Assembly (NCBI GenBank): GCA_946623775.1
Contig: CAMORJ010000049.1
Span: 1-11,192 of the forward strand
Reading direction: 5' to 3'
DNA: 11,192 nucleotides
Source: an uncultured Bacillota bacterium
Lineage (GTDB): Bacteria; Bacillota_I; Bacilli_A; RFN20; CAG-826
The notes under the pieces are model-generated. The model ran no database searches. It saw only the letters and a program-made list of their open reading frames with translations, and had not been told where the DNA came from. Made by a program: the position numbers and the translations under genes. This document shows, piece after piece, positions 1 to 8,600 of the stretch. Within the stretch, counting starts at the first letter, position 1; each line of letters begins with the position of its first letter.

Positions 1-190
1 AATCTATTTAACTAAAGCTTTCAAAGGGTTTTTGGTTCCAATACCGTTAAAAACGATAAAAGTCATCCAAACGGCTTATGTATTTTTGTGCAAATCAATT
101 TGTTACAAATCAATTTGTACTATTTTGCGTCAATCGCTTTGTAACATTTGTTACATAGTGATTTGCAAAGCAAGGGCGCGGCCTTCGCGT
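1..190. other. AT-rich intergenic region, no gene seen
   Basis: No reading frame here resembles a protein. The left part is AT-rich and runs into a cluster of short dyad repeats (annotated separately) and then the terminator of the lipoprotein gene. It could hold the promoter of a leftward gene beginning beyond the window edge, but I find no convincing -35/-10 pair on either strand. Confidence 0.6.
91..169. repeat. Cluster of short dyad repeats, possible protein-binding region
   Basis: The 13-mer CAAATCAATTTGT occurs twice in tandem (91-103 and 106-118, 15-bp period). Each copy is itself a dyad; the second extends to TACAAAT-CA-ATTTGTA (104-119). A second dyad, TGTAACA-TT-TGTTACA, lies at 140-155, and the palindrome TTTGCAAA at 162-169. 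Their centres are 15, 36 and 18 bp apart. Repeated dyads in non-coding DNA fit binding sites for a dimeric regulator, most likely acting on a gene to the left of the window. The sequence shows the repeats; the function is inferred. Confidence 0.5.
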
Positions 191-235
191 CAATAAACAA
201 AAGGCGGGGTTTGACCCGCCTGATGTTGTTTATTG
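191..235 (-). terminator. Rho-independent terminator of the lipoprotein gene
   Basis: Read on the minus strand, the transcript leaves the TAA stop and forms a 7-bp GC stem, AGGCGGG/CCCGCCT (202-208 with 215-221), with a 6-nt loop, followed by TTTTGTTTATTG. The flanks CAATAAACAA (191-200) and TTGTTTATTG (226-235) are also exact reverse complements, so the stem can extend across a short internal bulge and includes the stop codon. This is a typical intrinsic terminator with an A-tract upstream and a U-tract downstream. Confidence 0.85.
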
Positions 236-2491
236 ATTCGCGATGGAATCGTAGAGGTTATTGATTTTGGCTTCGAAGTCTTCGATCGACATCGTGACGC
301 CACCAGAGAGAAGCGTGATCCATACCTGGGTGCTCACTCCGCTTAGGTATGCGTTGATTTCGAACAATAGGTGGATGCTCTTTATCTCATCGACGGTCAA
401 TCCCCAGGCATTCTCGTCTTCCCCAACGAGTTTGGAGATGACGCTTGCGATGATGGAGTAATCGACGCTTGAGGACAAATCGCTTACCTTGTCGTATTTC
501 TCGTCTCCTAGCTCGGCGCGGAGAAGAGACATATTCAGGGACAACTCGCGCATTGCCCTCGCTAAAGCGAGGATGGATTGGTTATTGAGGTTATTGAGGT
601 CATAGGAGGCGAGGGTCTCTAGGAACGACAAGACGTTGCCCACATCGGTTTTGATGCGGGTCACCTCTGAGGCGATGTTGGAGGGCAGGAACTCTTTCTG
701 GAGGTCGGTCAATGCCTCGTATTCGGCATAGGCGCTGTCCAATTCCTCGATATAGGCCTTGTTGACATAGACGTGGTTGAGCAAGTAGTCCAATCTGGAT
801 TTGATGCTTTGGATGGACTCATAGGCCTCATAGACTTGCTTGGCTTCCTCGATATGGGGGGCGTAGTCGAATGTTTTTTCATTGGCTTGGAGCTCTAGAG
901 ACAATATCGTGACGAGTTCGTCTTCGGCGTCTCCGCTTCCTTCCTTGAGGTAGCTTAAGGAGGCGCTTAGGGACTTCATCTTGTCGTTTGCCACCCCCAC
1001 TTCGATTTTGATCTCGCCGAAGTCCTTATAGCTTAGAAGCCTCTTAAGGAGGGCGTAGTCTTCGTTTTCGAACACTTTGTCGATGGAGGACTTGAAGGAG
1101 GCGATGATGTCATCGTTCAAGGCGATCTGAACCTTATAGGTCCCTTTCTCGTTGCCTGGGATCTTCTTGAACGACGCGATGTCTTGGTTTAGCCCCGTGA
1201 CGAGGTTATAGACGTTGATGTTCTTCAATAGCAGATCGGCGAGGTCGGTGAGCTTGTTCTTCATCGCAAGGGGATGGATGCCATCTTGGCTGACGGGCAC
1301 CCAATAGAACGAGCCATCCCCGTCATAGACGATCTCCAGGGTCTTGAATCCTTTCAGGACGTCCTTGAATTCGCCTAGTTTATCCCCGGCGAGGGTGAGG
1401 ATGATGCTGGACAAGGAGGAGAATGCCTCATCCGCCTCCAGCTTGGCGCGGAAGTTAAGCAGGTTGTAGAGCTTATCGCTGCTGATGCGGGAGAGGTCGA
1501 ATGCCACATCGGCGTCTAAATGCAATACGATCGGGGTGCCCAATAGGGTCAAAGTCAGGTCTCCGCCGACGTTGACGCCTTTGGCGAAGTCCAGGTTCTT
1601 CAGTGCCCCGAGCATCTCGTCTTTGACGGCCCTTTCCTCATCGTTTATGACGACTTGGGATGGGGTTAGGCCCAGTTTTCCCGCCAAGAAGGCTTCGTTG
1701 GGGATGGTGACGCTTTGGTTGACGTTGGAGAATAGGCATTTGCTTTCCTGCGTGACTTCGGAGGCCCCGATAAAAGGCTTTTCGGCATCATAGACCGCGT
1801 TGATGGAGTACGAAACAGGGGTGAAGTCCCTCTTCATCGATAAGGTCAGGCGAACGTTTTTGAACTTCGGATAGGAGGATAATCCGCCGTTGTTCTTGAA
1901 GTCGACTTTGACGAGGTTGGTGGCGAGCTCGTTGTCCAGGGTATATTCGATGGTCACGACGTCGCCTTTGTCCTCCACGACTTGGGTTTTGACGATGGAC
2001 TGGTCGTTGAAGACATAGCCCATGACGGTGTATTGGTTCGGGGTATACGAGATTTTGTGGTAATCGGATAGCGTATAGACGTTGTAGTCCTTCAGGTTGT
2101 TGCTGACCACGATCTTCTCTTTGTCGGCCATGTAGAATTCGTTCTGGACGTTCATCAGGGCCGAGGTCGAGTCGTCTTTGGAGTAGAAGGTGTTTCCTAG
2201 CTTATAGGTGATGCTTGTGTACTTGATGTCGTAATTGAAGAACATGACCTTCGCCTTGACGGTTCCATTGGTTTCGGATTCGTAGGAGCGCAGGCCTTCT
2301 TTCAGGTAGTAGATATAGGCGTATGCAATCGATTTGTAGTCCTGCTTCTTCAGGTATTCGTCGGTGCTTTTGGCGTTCTTTATGATGGTGGATTCATCTT
2401 GGTTGGTTATGGGCTTCTCCTCTTCGCCGCAGCCGGTCAAGCCGAGCGTGGAAGAGCATAGCAAGAGGATTGGGAGCAATCTCTTTTTCAT
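230..2491 (-). CDS. Large surface lipoprotein of unknown function
   Basis: The 753-residue product starts with a lipoprotein signal: a Lys/Arg n-region, a hydrophobic core and a lipobox LTGC with Cys21 as the predicted lipidated residue, so it should be anchored on the outer face of the membrane. Residues about 75-265 and 305-535 are rich in alternating beta-strand patterns and could be two LolA/LppX-like lobes, but this is a guess from pattern only. Residues about 545-690 are helical. Within them, around 585-603 (AYAEYEALTDLQKEF), is the 'YxALTDxQK' motif common in helical modules of Bacillota surface proteins. The start is well supported: AAAGGAGGT lies five bases before the ATG. A promoter-like element and a terminator bracket the gene, so it can be expressed alone, although it lies 66 bp behind the esterase gene. 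No catalytic motif is seen, and a binding or scaffold role is as far as the sequence goes. Confidence 0.88.
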   Translation of the reverse strand: MKKRLLPILLLCSSTLGLTGCGEEEKPITNQDESTIIKNAKSTDEYLKKQDYKSIAYAYIYYLKEGLRSYESETNGTVKAKVMFFNYDIKYTSITYKLGNTFYSKDDSTSALMNVQNEFYMADKEKIVVSNNLKDYNVYTLSDYHKISYTPNQYTVMGYVFNDQSIVKTQVVEDKGDVVTIEYTLDNELATNLVKVDFKNNGGLSSYPKFKNVRLTLSMKRDFTPVSYSINAVYDAEKPFIGASEVTQESKCLFSNVNQSVTIPNEAFLAGKLGLTPSQVVINDEERAVKDEMLGALKNLDFAKGVNVGGDLTLTLLGTPIVLHLDADVAFDLSRISSDKLYNLLNFRAKLEADEAFSSLSSIILTLAGDKLGEFKDVLKGFKTLEIVYDGDGSFYWVPVSQDGIHPLAMKNKLTDLADLLLKNINVYNLVTGLNQDIASFKKIPGNEKGTYKVQIALNDDIIASFKSSIDKVFENEDYALLKRLLSYKDFGEIKIEVGVANDKMKSLSASLSYLKEGSGDAEDELVTILSLELQANEKTFDYAPHIEEAKQVYEAYESIQSIKSRLDYLLNHVYVNKAYIEELDSAYAEYEALTDLQKEFLPSNIASEVTRIKTDVGNVLSFLETLASYDLNNLNNQSILALARAMRELSLNMSLLRAELGDEKYDKVSDLSSSVDYSIIASVISKLVGEDENAWGLTVDEIKSIHLLFEINAYLSGVSTQVWITLLSGGVTMSIEDFEAKINNLYDSIANQ

Positions 2492-2516
2492 GGGCTACCT
2501 CCTTTAAGGTGGGGCT

Positions 2517-2525
2517 ATTGTACCA
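2517..2525 (-). promoter_or_regulatory. Extended -10 promoter of the lipoprotein gene
   Basis: The minus strand reads TGG-TACAAT, an extended -10 element one base from consensus, with no recognisable -35. Transcription would start near 2510, giving a leader of about 20 nt that contains the AAAGGAGGT ribosome site. In that leader ACCT and AGGT could form a small hairpin around the site, which might modulate translation. Confidence 0.5.
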
Positions 2526-2557
2526 TTTTTGAGGTGATTTACTATGCGCGTGGAAGT

Positions 2558-3295
2558 TTATAGAATCTTGTTCAGGAAATACGGAAGCTGATAGCGCCAG
2601 CTTGGCCAATCGTGGGTGCTGTTTTCGTCCCAAAAATGGAAGTCGATGTTGATGCCTTTGGCTTCGGCGATGGTCTTTAAGGCGTAATTGGATTCGAGGA
2701 CCAGGTATTCGAATGCGCCTCTGCCCACGACGGAGATCATCTTCTTCTGGTTGTAGATTCCGATGTATGGGTGGTCGGAGGGCATGTTCCTTAGATATGT
2801 GACCGGGGAATTGTTGTAGATGTCCTCGTTGACGTAGCCGCTGAAGTATTCTCCGATGTTGTATTGGCCGCTTAGGGAGATGAAGCCGGCGAATAGCTCG
2901 GGCCTTCTGAAGAAATTGTTGGATGCATGAGTGCCGCCCATGCTCATGCCGACCAGTAGCGGTTCGCAGGGTCCGCCCTGCTTGCTGTAGATGAAGGGCA
3001 GCACTTCTTTGATGATATATTGATGGTACATCTCCAGGTTCCTGCCGGCCTTAGCCTTATCCCAAGATGGGGAGGAAACGGTTTGGTCGTCGTTGGCGTC
3101 GACGCAGAAGAGCTTGATCTTGCCTTCGTCCAAAAGCGGGGCGAGGGTGTCGATCATGCCATTGTTATAGAAGTCGTCGCTTTGCTGATTGAGGCAAGGG
3201 AAAGCCAAAATAGGCATGCCATAATGCCCATAGATCTTCACGCGCATCTCGCGGTGGAGTCGATCGCTGTACCATGATGCTTCTTCGTATTTCAT
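2558..3295 (-). CDS. Alpha/beta-hydrolase, putative esterase family
   Basis: The 245-residue protein fits the putative-esterase (esterase D/enterochelin-esterase-like) branch of the alpha/beta-hydrolase fold. The nucleophile elbow is G116-M-S118-M-G120 followed by Gly121, with Ser118 as the predicted nucleophile. The catalytic His is His228 in the HDWPSWR motif near the C-terminus. The acid is less certain; Glu196 in GRGAFE is a candidate. The length is normal for a single-domain member. There is no signal peptide, so it should act in the cytoplasm. The natural substrate cannot be read from sequence; members cleave small acyl esters, sugar esters or siderophore esters. The ribosome site before the ATG is only a weak GGAAA, but a good promoter lies close upstream. 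It sits between two surface lipoprotein genes, which suggests a linked surface-nutrient role. Confidence 0.9.
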   Translation of the reverse strand: MKYEEASWYSDRLHREMRVKIYGHYGMPILAFPCLNQQSDDFYNNGMIDTLAPLLDEGKIKLFCVDANDDQTVSSPSWDKAKAGRNLEMYHQYIIKEVLPFIYSKQGGPCEPLLVGMSMGGTHASNNFFRRPELFAGFISLSGQYNIGEYFSGYVNEDIYNNSPVTYLRNMPSDHPYIGIYNQKKMISVVGRGAFEYLVLESNYALKTIAEAKGINIDFHFWDENSTHDWPSWRYQLPYFLNKIL

Positions 3296-3326
3296 TGTCG
3301 TTTCCGGGCCCCAATTCGTATTGTGG

Positions 3327-3354
3327 ATAATATATACGCGTTAGAGTTTTGCAA
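3327..3354 (-). promoter_or_regulatory. Promoter of the esterase gene
   Basis: On the minus strand TTGCAA (3349-3354) and TATTAT (3327-3332) are separated by 16 bp, a good sigma-70/sigma-A type pair. The start site would be near 3320, leaving a leader of about 25 nt before the ATG. This makes the esterase transcribable apart from the upstream peptidase gene. Confidence 0.6.
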
Positions 3355-3399
3355 AGTAATAAATCCTATTTTTTGAATTATTTAACAAACCGTGTCGTC

Positions 3400-3476
3400 T
3401 TTTGCGGATTTTCCTTCTTTCACTTTCTTAGTAGCGAATATCGATATTATTCGACCATTCCTTAATTTTGCGGATT
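3400..3476. repeat. 11-bp direct repeat at the end of the peptidase gene
   Basis: TTTTGCGGATT occurs at 3400-3410 and again at 3466-3476, where it encodes the last codons and flank of the peptidase gene. Between them, CGAATA (3435-3440) and TATTCG (3448-3453) form a weak AT-rich dyad without a U-tract. I see no convincing terminator between the peptidase and esterase genes. Confidence 0.4.
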
Positions 3477-5618
3477 CAATTGCTTGATTTTGTTATCCAG
3501 TTTTGTGAGGTTATAGACGTCATTGATGTCCATTTCCACGACTGGAATGGTGCCTTCTTCCGAACTAGCGAAGGTGCCATCCGCCTTCTTATAAGGGAAG
3601 CCGATGGGGCCGTTATATTGGAAGAAGAGCCCTGTGAGGTCACATCTTCTGGTAACCCCGCATCCGCCTCCTGCGGTGGCTTCACCGATCGTCGTGGCAT
3701 ATCCGCCGTTTCTGGCCGCGGTTGGGAAGATATTTCCGGCGGAGAAACTTCCGCCTGCCTGGATGATGAAGTATTTATATTGGGTTTTCCAAGTGTCGCC
3801 TTGGCCTCCATAAACGCCATCGGCGTTCAAGTCGGCCTTGTAATGGGCCTCGACGCGGGAACGGGTGATGGAATTGTCGAAGATTATCATCGGATCATCG
3901 GTCATGATGGCGGATAGGAACGGCACGAACATGGTGTATCCGCCCGTGTTGTGCCCAACATCGAAGACCACGTTCTTGATGGCCGTGTTCTTTTTGACTT
4001 CGTTCAGCGCATAGCAGATGCCTTCGACGAAGTGGCCAGTCATTTTGGAGGTCAAAAACGCATTCACGTCCTCTGTATCTTGAGGGACTTTGTAATAATC
4101 GATGCCCTTGAATTCCTTTTTGTAATCGCATGTGAACGAGGCAAAAGATATAACCGCCGTTTCGCCTTGCATGTTCAAGACCGCATTGGCCATGGTGCCA
4201 GAAGATCTGGCGTTGCTGACCCTGGCGACGCCATTTTGGTAGCGAGCCTGCCTCTCCCCCATGACACCCGAATACTTGGTGGCCATAGATACGCCTGGAT
4301 GAAGGGATGAGAAGCCTTCGGAAACCATTGTGTAGTGGGCATCGCCCATCTTTCCGGAGGCGATGAATCTAATCAAAGCGTCTTCATAGGCGGCGACATC
4401 CGTCCCCATTAGGGTTTGTTTGATGCCAAGCCGCTCAAACTCGGCGTCGAACGAGGATATCTGAAGCATGTCTTTCAAGCCGTATTGATAATCGAAGTCC
4501 ATGCACAGCTGATAATATGTCGCTTTCGCCATTGAAGGGGTACGCTGGGCTTGCCTATAGTATCCGCCCGCGGAAAGATCGATGTACTGCGTTTGGGTTT
4601 TACCCATGCCTTCCGGAATGAGCTCCGCGACGATAATATCTCCATTTAGCGACCACGTGCCTTTAAAATCGACCGTTTCAAGAAGGTCATCGGTTTTGAA
4701 AGTCAGCGTTCCGTTCTGCAGGAAAACGGCCTCGCATTTCACGTCTTGCTTTCTCATGTCTTTCACGGTGGCTTCGAAACGATATGCTTCGCCGTCCTTC
4801 GCGGCGACTTTGGAATAGTGAGCCGCGGTGTCGGCGGTTCCTTGGTATGACCAAAGGAAACCCGAATCATTGGAATATGCGCGCACGACGTTCGCGGTTT
4901 GGCCGATCAGGGATGCATTATAGAAATCCTTGCCGTTATAGGCGAAAGACGAATGCATGGGGTTCACCAATAAGTGCGTGGCCAAGGAAAATGGCACATA
5001 TAAATGGTTGTCTTGCTCTACGATTTCCATGTGGTAATCCTGGAGCCTATAAGTGGTCTTTTCCCCTTTAATAAGGAATTTGCTCTTGCCGGTGTCGGTC
5101 TTCAAATATTTATATCCGACGCACGGATCCATGAAAGGGCCGCTTTTGCCTTCGGCAATCTCGGAATAAAAGGCATCGCCATCAGTAAGTTCGACCGTTT
5201 GTTCGTTAACGTTGAAGACACAATGTCCGCCATAGGTAGAGGTTACGTCATATCGACCGTCCTCCAAGCGAACCATGTTATGGTAGCCTAAAGTCGGGTC
5301 GTAGCGGCGGACGTTGCGGAATTCATCCATATCCACGTATGGAACGTCTTCGCAATTCATGTGCCGATAGGTCTTTAAATATGGATTGCTGTTGCTTGCG
5401 TCATTCAAAAAGAGGCGGGACGTGGATCGATAAAGACTGATTTTGCGCACTTCCGGGATTGGTTCAGACGAAGATGAAGGAATAGAGGTGGACGAGGGCT
5501 CTTCGGGTTCGGTAGACGATGGCGTAGAAGACGCCGGCGCTTCCCCACAGGAAAGAAGAAAAACAGAAGACATCGTCAGCAGGAATCTTGAGAATCTTTT
5601 TACGTGGGTTTGCTTCAT
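3462..5618 (-). CDS. S41-family peptidase lipoprotein
   Basis: I choose the ATG at 5616-5618 (718 residues) because it has GAAGGAG eight bases upstream and begins a proper lipoprotein signal with lipobox LLSC, Cys24. An upstream in-frame ATG would add 18 residues and spoil the signal. After Cys24 comes a Ser/Pro/Glu-rich linker (about 27-55), suiting a protein tethered to the membrane and reaching into the wall. Residues about 90-230 carry VPYVDMDEF and LYVPFSLATHLL segments, resembling the copper-amine-oxidase-N-like stalk domain often found before such peptidases. The S41 catalytic part occupies about 485-700, with DVGHNTGGY (553-561) and GGSFSAGN, where Ser626 is the predicted nucleophile. 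GEATAGGGCG follows at 645-654. The lysine used by CtpA-type enzymes 25 residues after the serine is absent (Gly there), pointing to the tricorn-like Ser/His branch. It is an extracellular peptidase by inference; the substrate is unknown. Confidence 0.9.
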   Translation of the reverse strand: MKQTHVKRFSRFLLTMSSVFLLSCGEAPASSTPSSTEPEEPSSTSIPSSSSEPIPEVRKISLYRSTSRLFLNDASNSNPYLKTYRHMNCEDVPYVDMDEFRNVRRYDPTLGYHNMVRLEDGRYDVTSTYGGHCVFNVNEQTVELTDGDAFYSEIAEGKSGPFMDPCVGYKYLKTDTGKSKFLIKGEKTTYRLQDYHMEIVEQDNHLYVPFSLATHLLVNPMHSSFAYNGKDFYNASLIGQTANVVRAYSNDSGFLWSYQGTADTAAHYSKVAAKDGEAYRFEATVKDMRKQDVKCEAVFLQNGTLTFKTDDLLETVDFKGTWSLNGDIIVAELIPEGMGKTQTQYIDLSAGGYYRQAQRTPSMAKATYYQLCMDFDYQYGLKDMLQISSFDAEFERLGIKQTLMGTDVAAYEDALIRFIASGKMGDAHYTMVSEGFSSLHPGVSMATKYSGVMGERQARYQNGVARVSNARSSGTMANAVLNMQGETAVISFASFTCDYKKEFKGIDYYKVPQDTEDVNAFLTSKMTGHFVEGICYALNEVKKNTAIKNVVFDVGHNTGGYTMFVPFLSAIMTDDPMIIFDNSITRSRVEAHYKADLNADGVYGGQGDTWKTQYKYFIIQAGGSFSAGNIFPTAARNGGYATTIGEATAGGGCGVTRRCDLTGLFFQYNGPIGFPYKKADGTFASSEEGTIPVVEMDINDVYNLTKLDNKIKQLNPQN

Positions 5619-5639
5619 AGCAAAAGCTCCTTCTTGTGC

Positions 5640-5645
5640 ATTATA
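5640..5645 (-). promoter_or_regulatory. Consensus -10 box before the peptidase gene
   Basis: The minus strand reads TATAAT, a perfect -10 element, in the 75-bp gap between the sensor stop and the peptidase start. No -35 lies at the proper distance. The start site would be near 5633 and the leader about 15 nt, just covering the GAAGGAG ribosome site. Confidence 0.5.
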
Positions 5646-5655
5646 CGGAGGCAAG

Positions 5656-5674
5656 CGCCACAATTCCGCCACAA
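5656..5674 (-). promoter_or_regulatory. Direct repeats upstream of the peptidase -10 box
   Basis: The octamer TTGTGGCG (minus strand) occurs at 5667-5674 and 5656-5663, exactly 11 bp apart, which puts both on one face of the helix. They lie over the place where a -35 should be for the consensus -10 at 5640-5645. Head-to-tail half-sites one helical turn apart are typical of OmpR/PhoB-type activators, so this promoter may depend on an activator. Function is inferred from position only. Confidence 0.4.
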
Positions 5675-5693
5675 AAGGCCGAACTCATTCTGA

Positions 5694-8600
5694 TTATTTA
5701 TCTTCGCCTTCAGGCTTTGGCTCTTCGGGTTTTTCTTCTTCGGGCTTGGGAGTAATGACACGGTGCGTCTTTCCGTCCTCGCCCAAATAGGTGTTGTCCA
5801 TGGATAACGGTTTAAGCTTTCCGCTTTCGATCATCTGAACAACGATTTCCGCAATGTGCGGGTCGAACTGCGTGCCTGCGCAACGCTTGAATTCGCCGAT
5901 GACCGTCTCCATGGTGAAAGCCGGTTTATAGACCCTCTTGGAAGCCATCGCATCAAAGCAGTCGGCAGCGCAGATGATGCGTGCGACAAGCGGGATTTCC
6001 TCGCCCTTCAATCCTTCTGGATAACCAGATCCATCATACTTTTCATGATGCGATTTCGCGCCCTCGACGATGTGTGGAATTGTTGAAATACCCTGCAAAA
6101 TCCTTGCGCCTCGCGTGGTATGGCTCTTCATAACCGCGAATTCTTCGTCGGTTAATCTGCCAGGTTTGTTGAGGATTTTGTCGGGAATTGCGATTTTGCC
6201 GATATCATGTAGCAAGGCGATGTAATAGATGTTGTCGACGTCATGGTCGCTCATTCCCATAGCCTGGGCGATGAGCTTGGAATAGTATCCGACGCGGGTT
6301 GAGTGTCCGTTCGTGTATTCGTCCTTCGCGTCGATCGTGCGGGCAATGGCCTGAATGGACTCAACGGTGATGTTCTTGTATTCCAGTTGCTTCCTTAAAG
6401 CCTGTCTGGTCTTTTGCCTGATGATCAAGAAAGCGATGCCTACGACAAGCGATAACGCCAGCAAAGCGCTGATGACCCAGAACCAAGCGTGCTCGTTAAC
6501 TTTCTTTTCTTTGATTAAATGGATGTTAATCTCATTCGACCGCTGACCATATTCATCCACGGCATACGCATGGAAAGCATAATCGCCGCCTGGCAGGTTC
6601 GTGTAGTTGATGTTCCTTTCGGAATCCGAGATGGTTTGATAGTCTTTATCAATGCCGTCCATCTTGTAATAAACGGAAAAGCCTTTGTTGGGTCTAAAGC
6701 CCAAAACGGATAGGTTAATCGTTACACGGTACGTGTCTTTTGTGATGTTGATGGTGTTTCCAAAGAACGATTTTCCGTCAAGTTCAACGGAGGCCACCCC
6801 CACTTTGACAGGCGCCGTCGTGTCTTTGGTTTCGTTGAAATCGTATACATAGATTCCGTTGGTGGATTGGAAGTAATACTTCTGCCCTTCCCTGTCGTAA
6901 TAGCCAGAGGTGTTGGCGATGATCGGCTGAAGGCCGTTCGTGGAGTCGTAGAACTCGAAGTTCTCAAGACGGTCTCCGTCCAGCGAATCCGCGATATAAA
7001 TCTGGGTTTGGCTGACGATGACGTATTTGTAGCCGGTGTTTCCGGATTTGTCGTTGTACTCGATTTTGGAGAGCTCAACCAACGAGCCTTTGACGTAAGG
7101 AATGGTGATTTCCTTTGAAGCGTATTGCCCGTTTGCCTTCTCCAAACGGAAAAGGCGGCTGTTGAGGTTGTAATAGATATAATCGCCGTCGACCAAGAAC
7201 TTCAGCCTATTGCCGCTGACGCCTTTGACGGCGGTCGGTATCTCGGTCATCGTCGTGAATTCGTCATCCACCTCAAATAGACCGCCGGTCCTATCGAAAA
7301 CCAATTTGCCTTGGTTGGATTTATTGATGTAAAGGATGTTGGATCCAACGTGCATGACGGAGAAGTTCGTTCCATCGAATTTGACGATGCCCCTGGAATA
7401 GCCCGCGGCAAGATAACCGTCAAAGCTCCTAAGCGACCTCATCGCCTGGGTAAGCGCCAAGTCGGGATCGCCAACCGTTTTGGCGATGTGGGACGAAATA
7501 TAATCCGCATCGTAAATGGCGACCGCTCCTGCGCTTGGGCCATATTCGACTAGCCCAATGCCCGAAATGGCAAAATAGAGTTTGTCGTTAAACACCTCCA
7601 CATCCTTCGGCGCGTAAGTGAACACAAACGTCTCGTTGTCGCCGCCAAGAGCGCGCTTTTCCGCTGTTTTCTGGTCGGCATAAGCCTGTATCGTTTCCAT
7701 CAGGACATTGTCCGGAAGGATCTTGCCCTGATTCATGTCATATAAATAGATATGTAACGCGGAGACGATGTAGAGGATGTCGCCGTATCTCTCAATCGCA
7801 TAGATGTTCCTATCGAAAGAGGGAGGTTTATCCAACCCTTTCCAAACCTCGTCGTCATAAAGCAATTCAAGCAAGGCGTTCTTGGTGATAATCGATACGC
7901 CTGACGCCCCAATGTAGTGGGAAGCGACCCATAGATTGCCCTCATAATCGATCATGAGGTCCACCAATTGGCTCTTGTTTTCCAGGTCACCTGCCGAAGA
8001 AGTAACGGGTTCTTCCCCGGCTAAGCTAACGCAATATAGGCCGTTCTCGCATCCGACGAACAGCACTTCGTCGTTAGGTGAATAGAGCATCTTGTTGACT
8101 TGGTCGGGAATGACGATGTCACTCAAGAAGCTCCCGGTCTCCATGTTGTAACGGACGACTATGCCCTCTTTTTCGCCGATATAGAGGATGTCGCCGTAGG
8201 AATAGATGTCCAAAATGGTTGGATAGAGAAAAATTTCCTTTCCGGTTTCGTCATAGACGCCGGAGTCCAACTGGTAATAATAAGTGCCTCTTTTGGTATC
8301 TAGCGCGATTTCATTGACGTTCCCGCTTTCCAATCCCGAAACCTTCTTGGAGGTTTTGTTTTTGGTGTCGTACACCGTTGCGCCTTTGTCTGAAGACGAA
8401 ACGTACAGCAGGTCATTCACGTCATCCAAAATGATGTCTTTGATGGTCCCAAAGTCCGCATCGATGTGCGAAAACTCGTAGTCCTGATAAACAAACAGGT
8501 TATCGGAGGTGGCGACATAAAGCGTGTTCTCTTTCGAGGCAAGGGCGCGGACGTTGATGATCGAATGCTCTACCCCATTCTCGGTGAAACTCTTATATGT

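Noticed and set aside
2394..2633. Minus-strand frame of 79 codons across the lipoprotein-esterase junction
   Set aside because: It overlaps both genes in another frame, lacks a ribosome site and has composition unlike its neighbours.
3435..3453. CGAATA/TATTCG dyad after the peptidase stop as a terminator
   Set aside because: The stem is short and AT-rich and no U-tract follows on either strand.
3468..3917. Plus-strand frame of 149 codons opposite the S41 peptidase gene
   Set aside because: It lies wholly antisense to the catalytic region of a well-supported gene, has no family resemblance and reads as a shadow frame.
5619..5672. Upstream in-frame ATG that would lengthen the peptidase by 18 residues
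   Set aside because: It has no ribosome site and would put extra residues before the lipoprotein signal; the ATG at 5616-5618 has GAAGGAG at good spacing.
6722..7078. Minus-strand frame of 118 codons inside the sensor gene
   Set aside because: Low-complexity Ser/Thr-rich translation caused by a frame shift relative to the real sensor frame.
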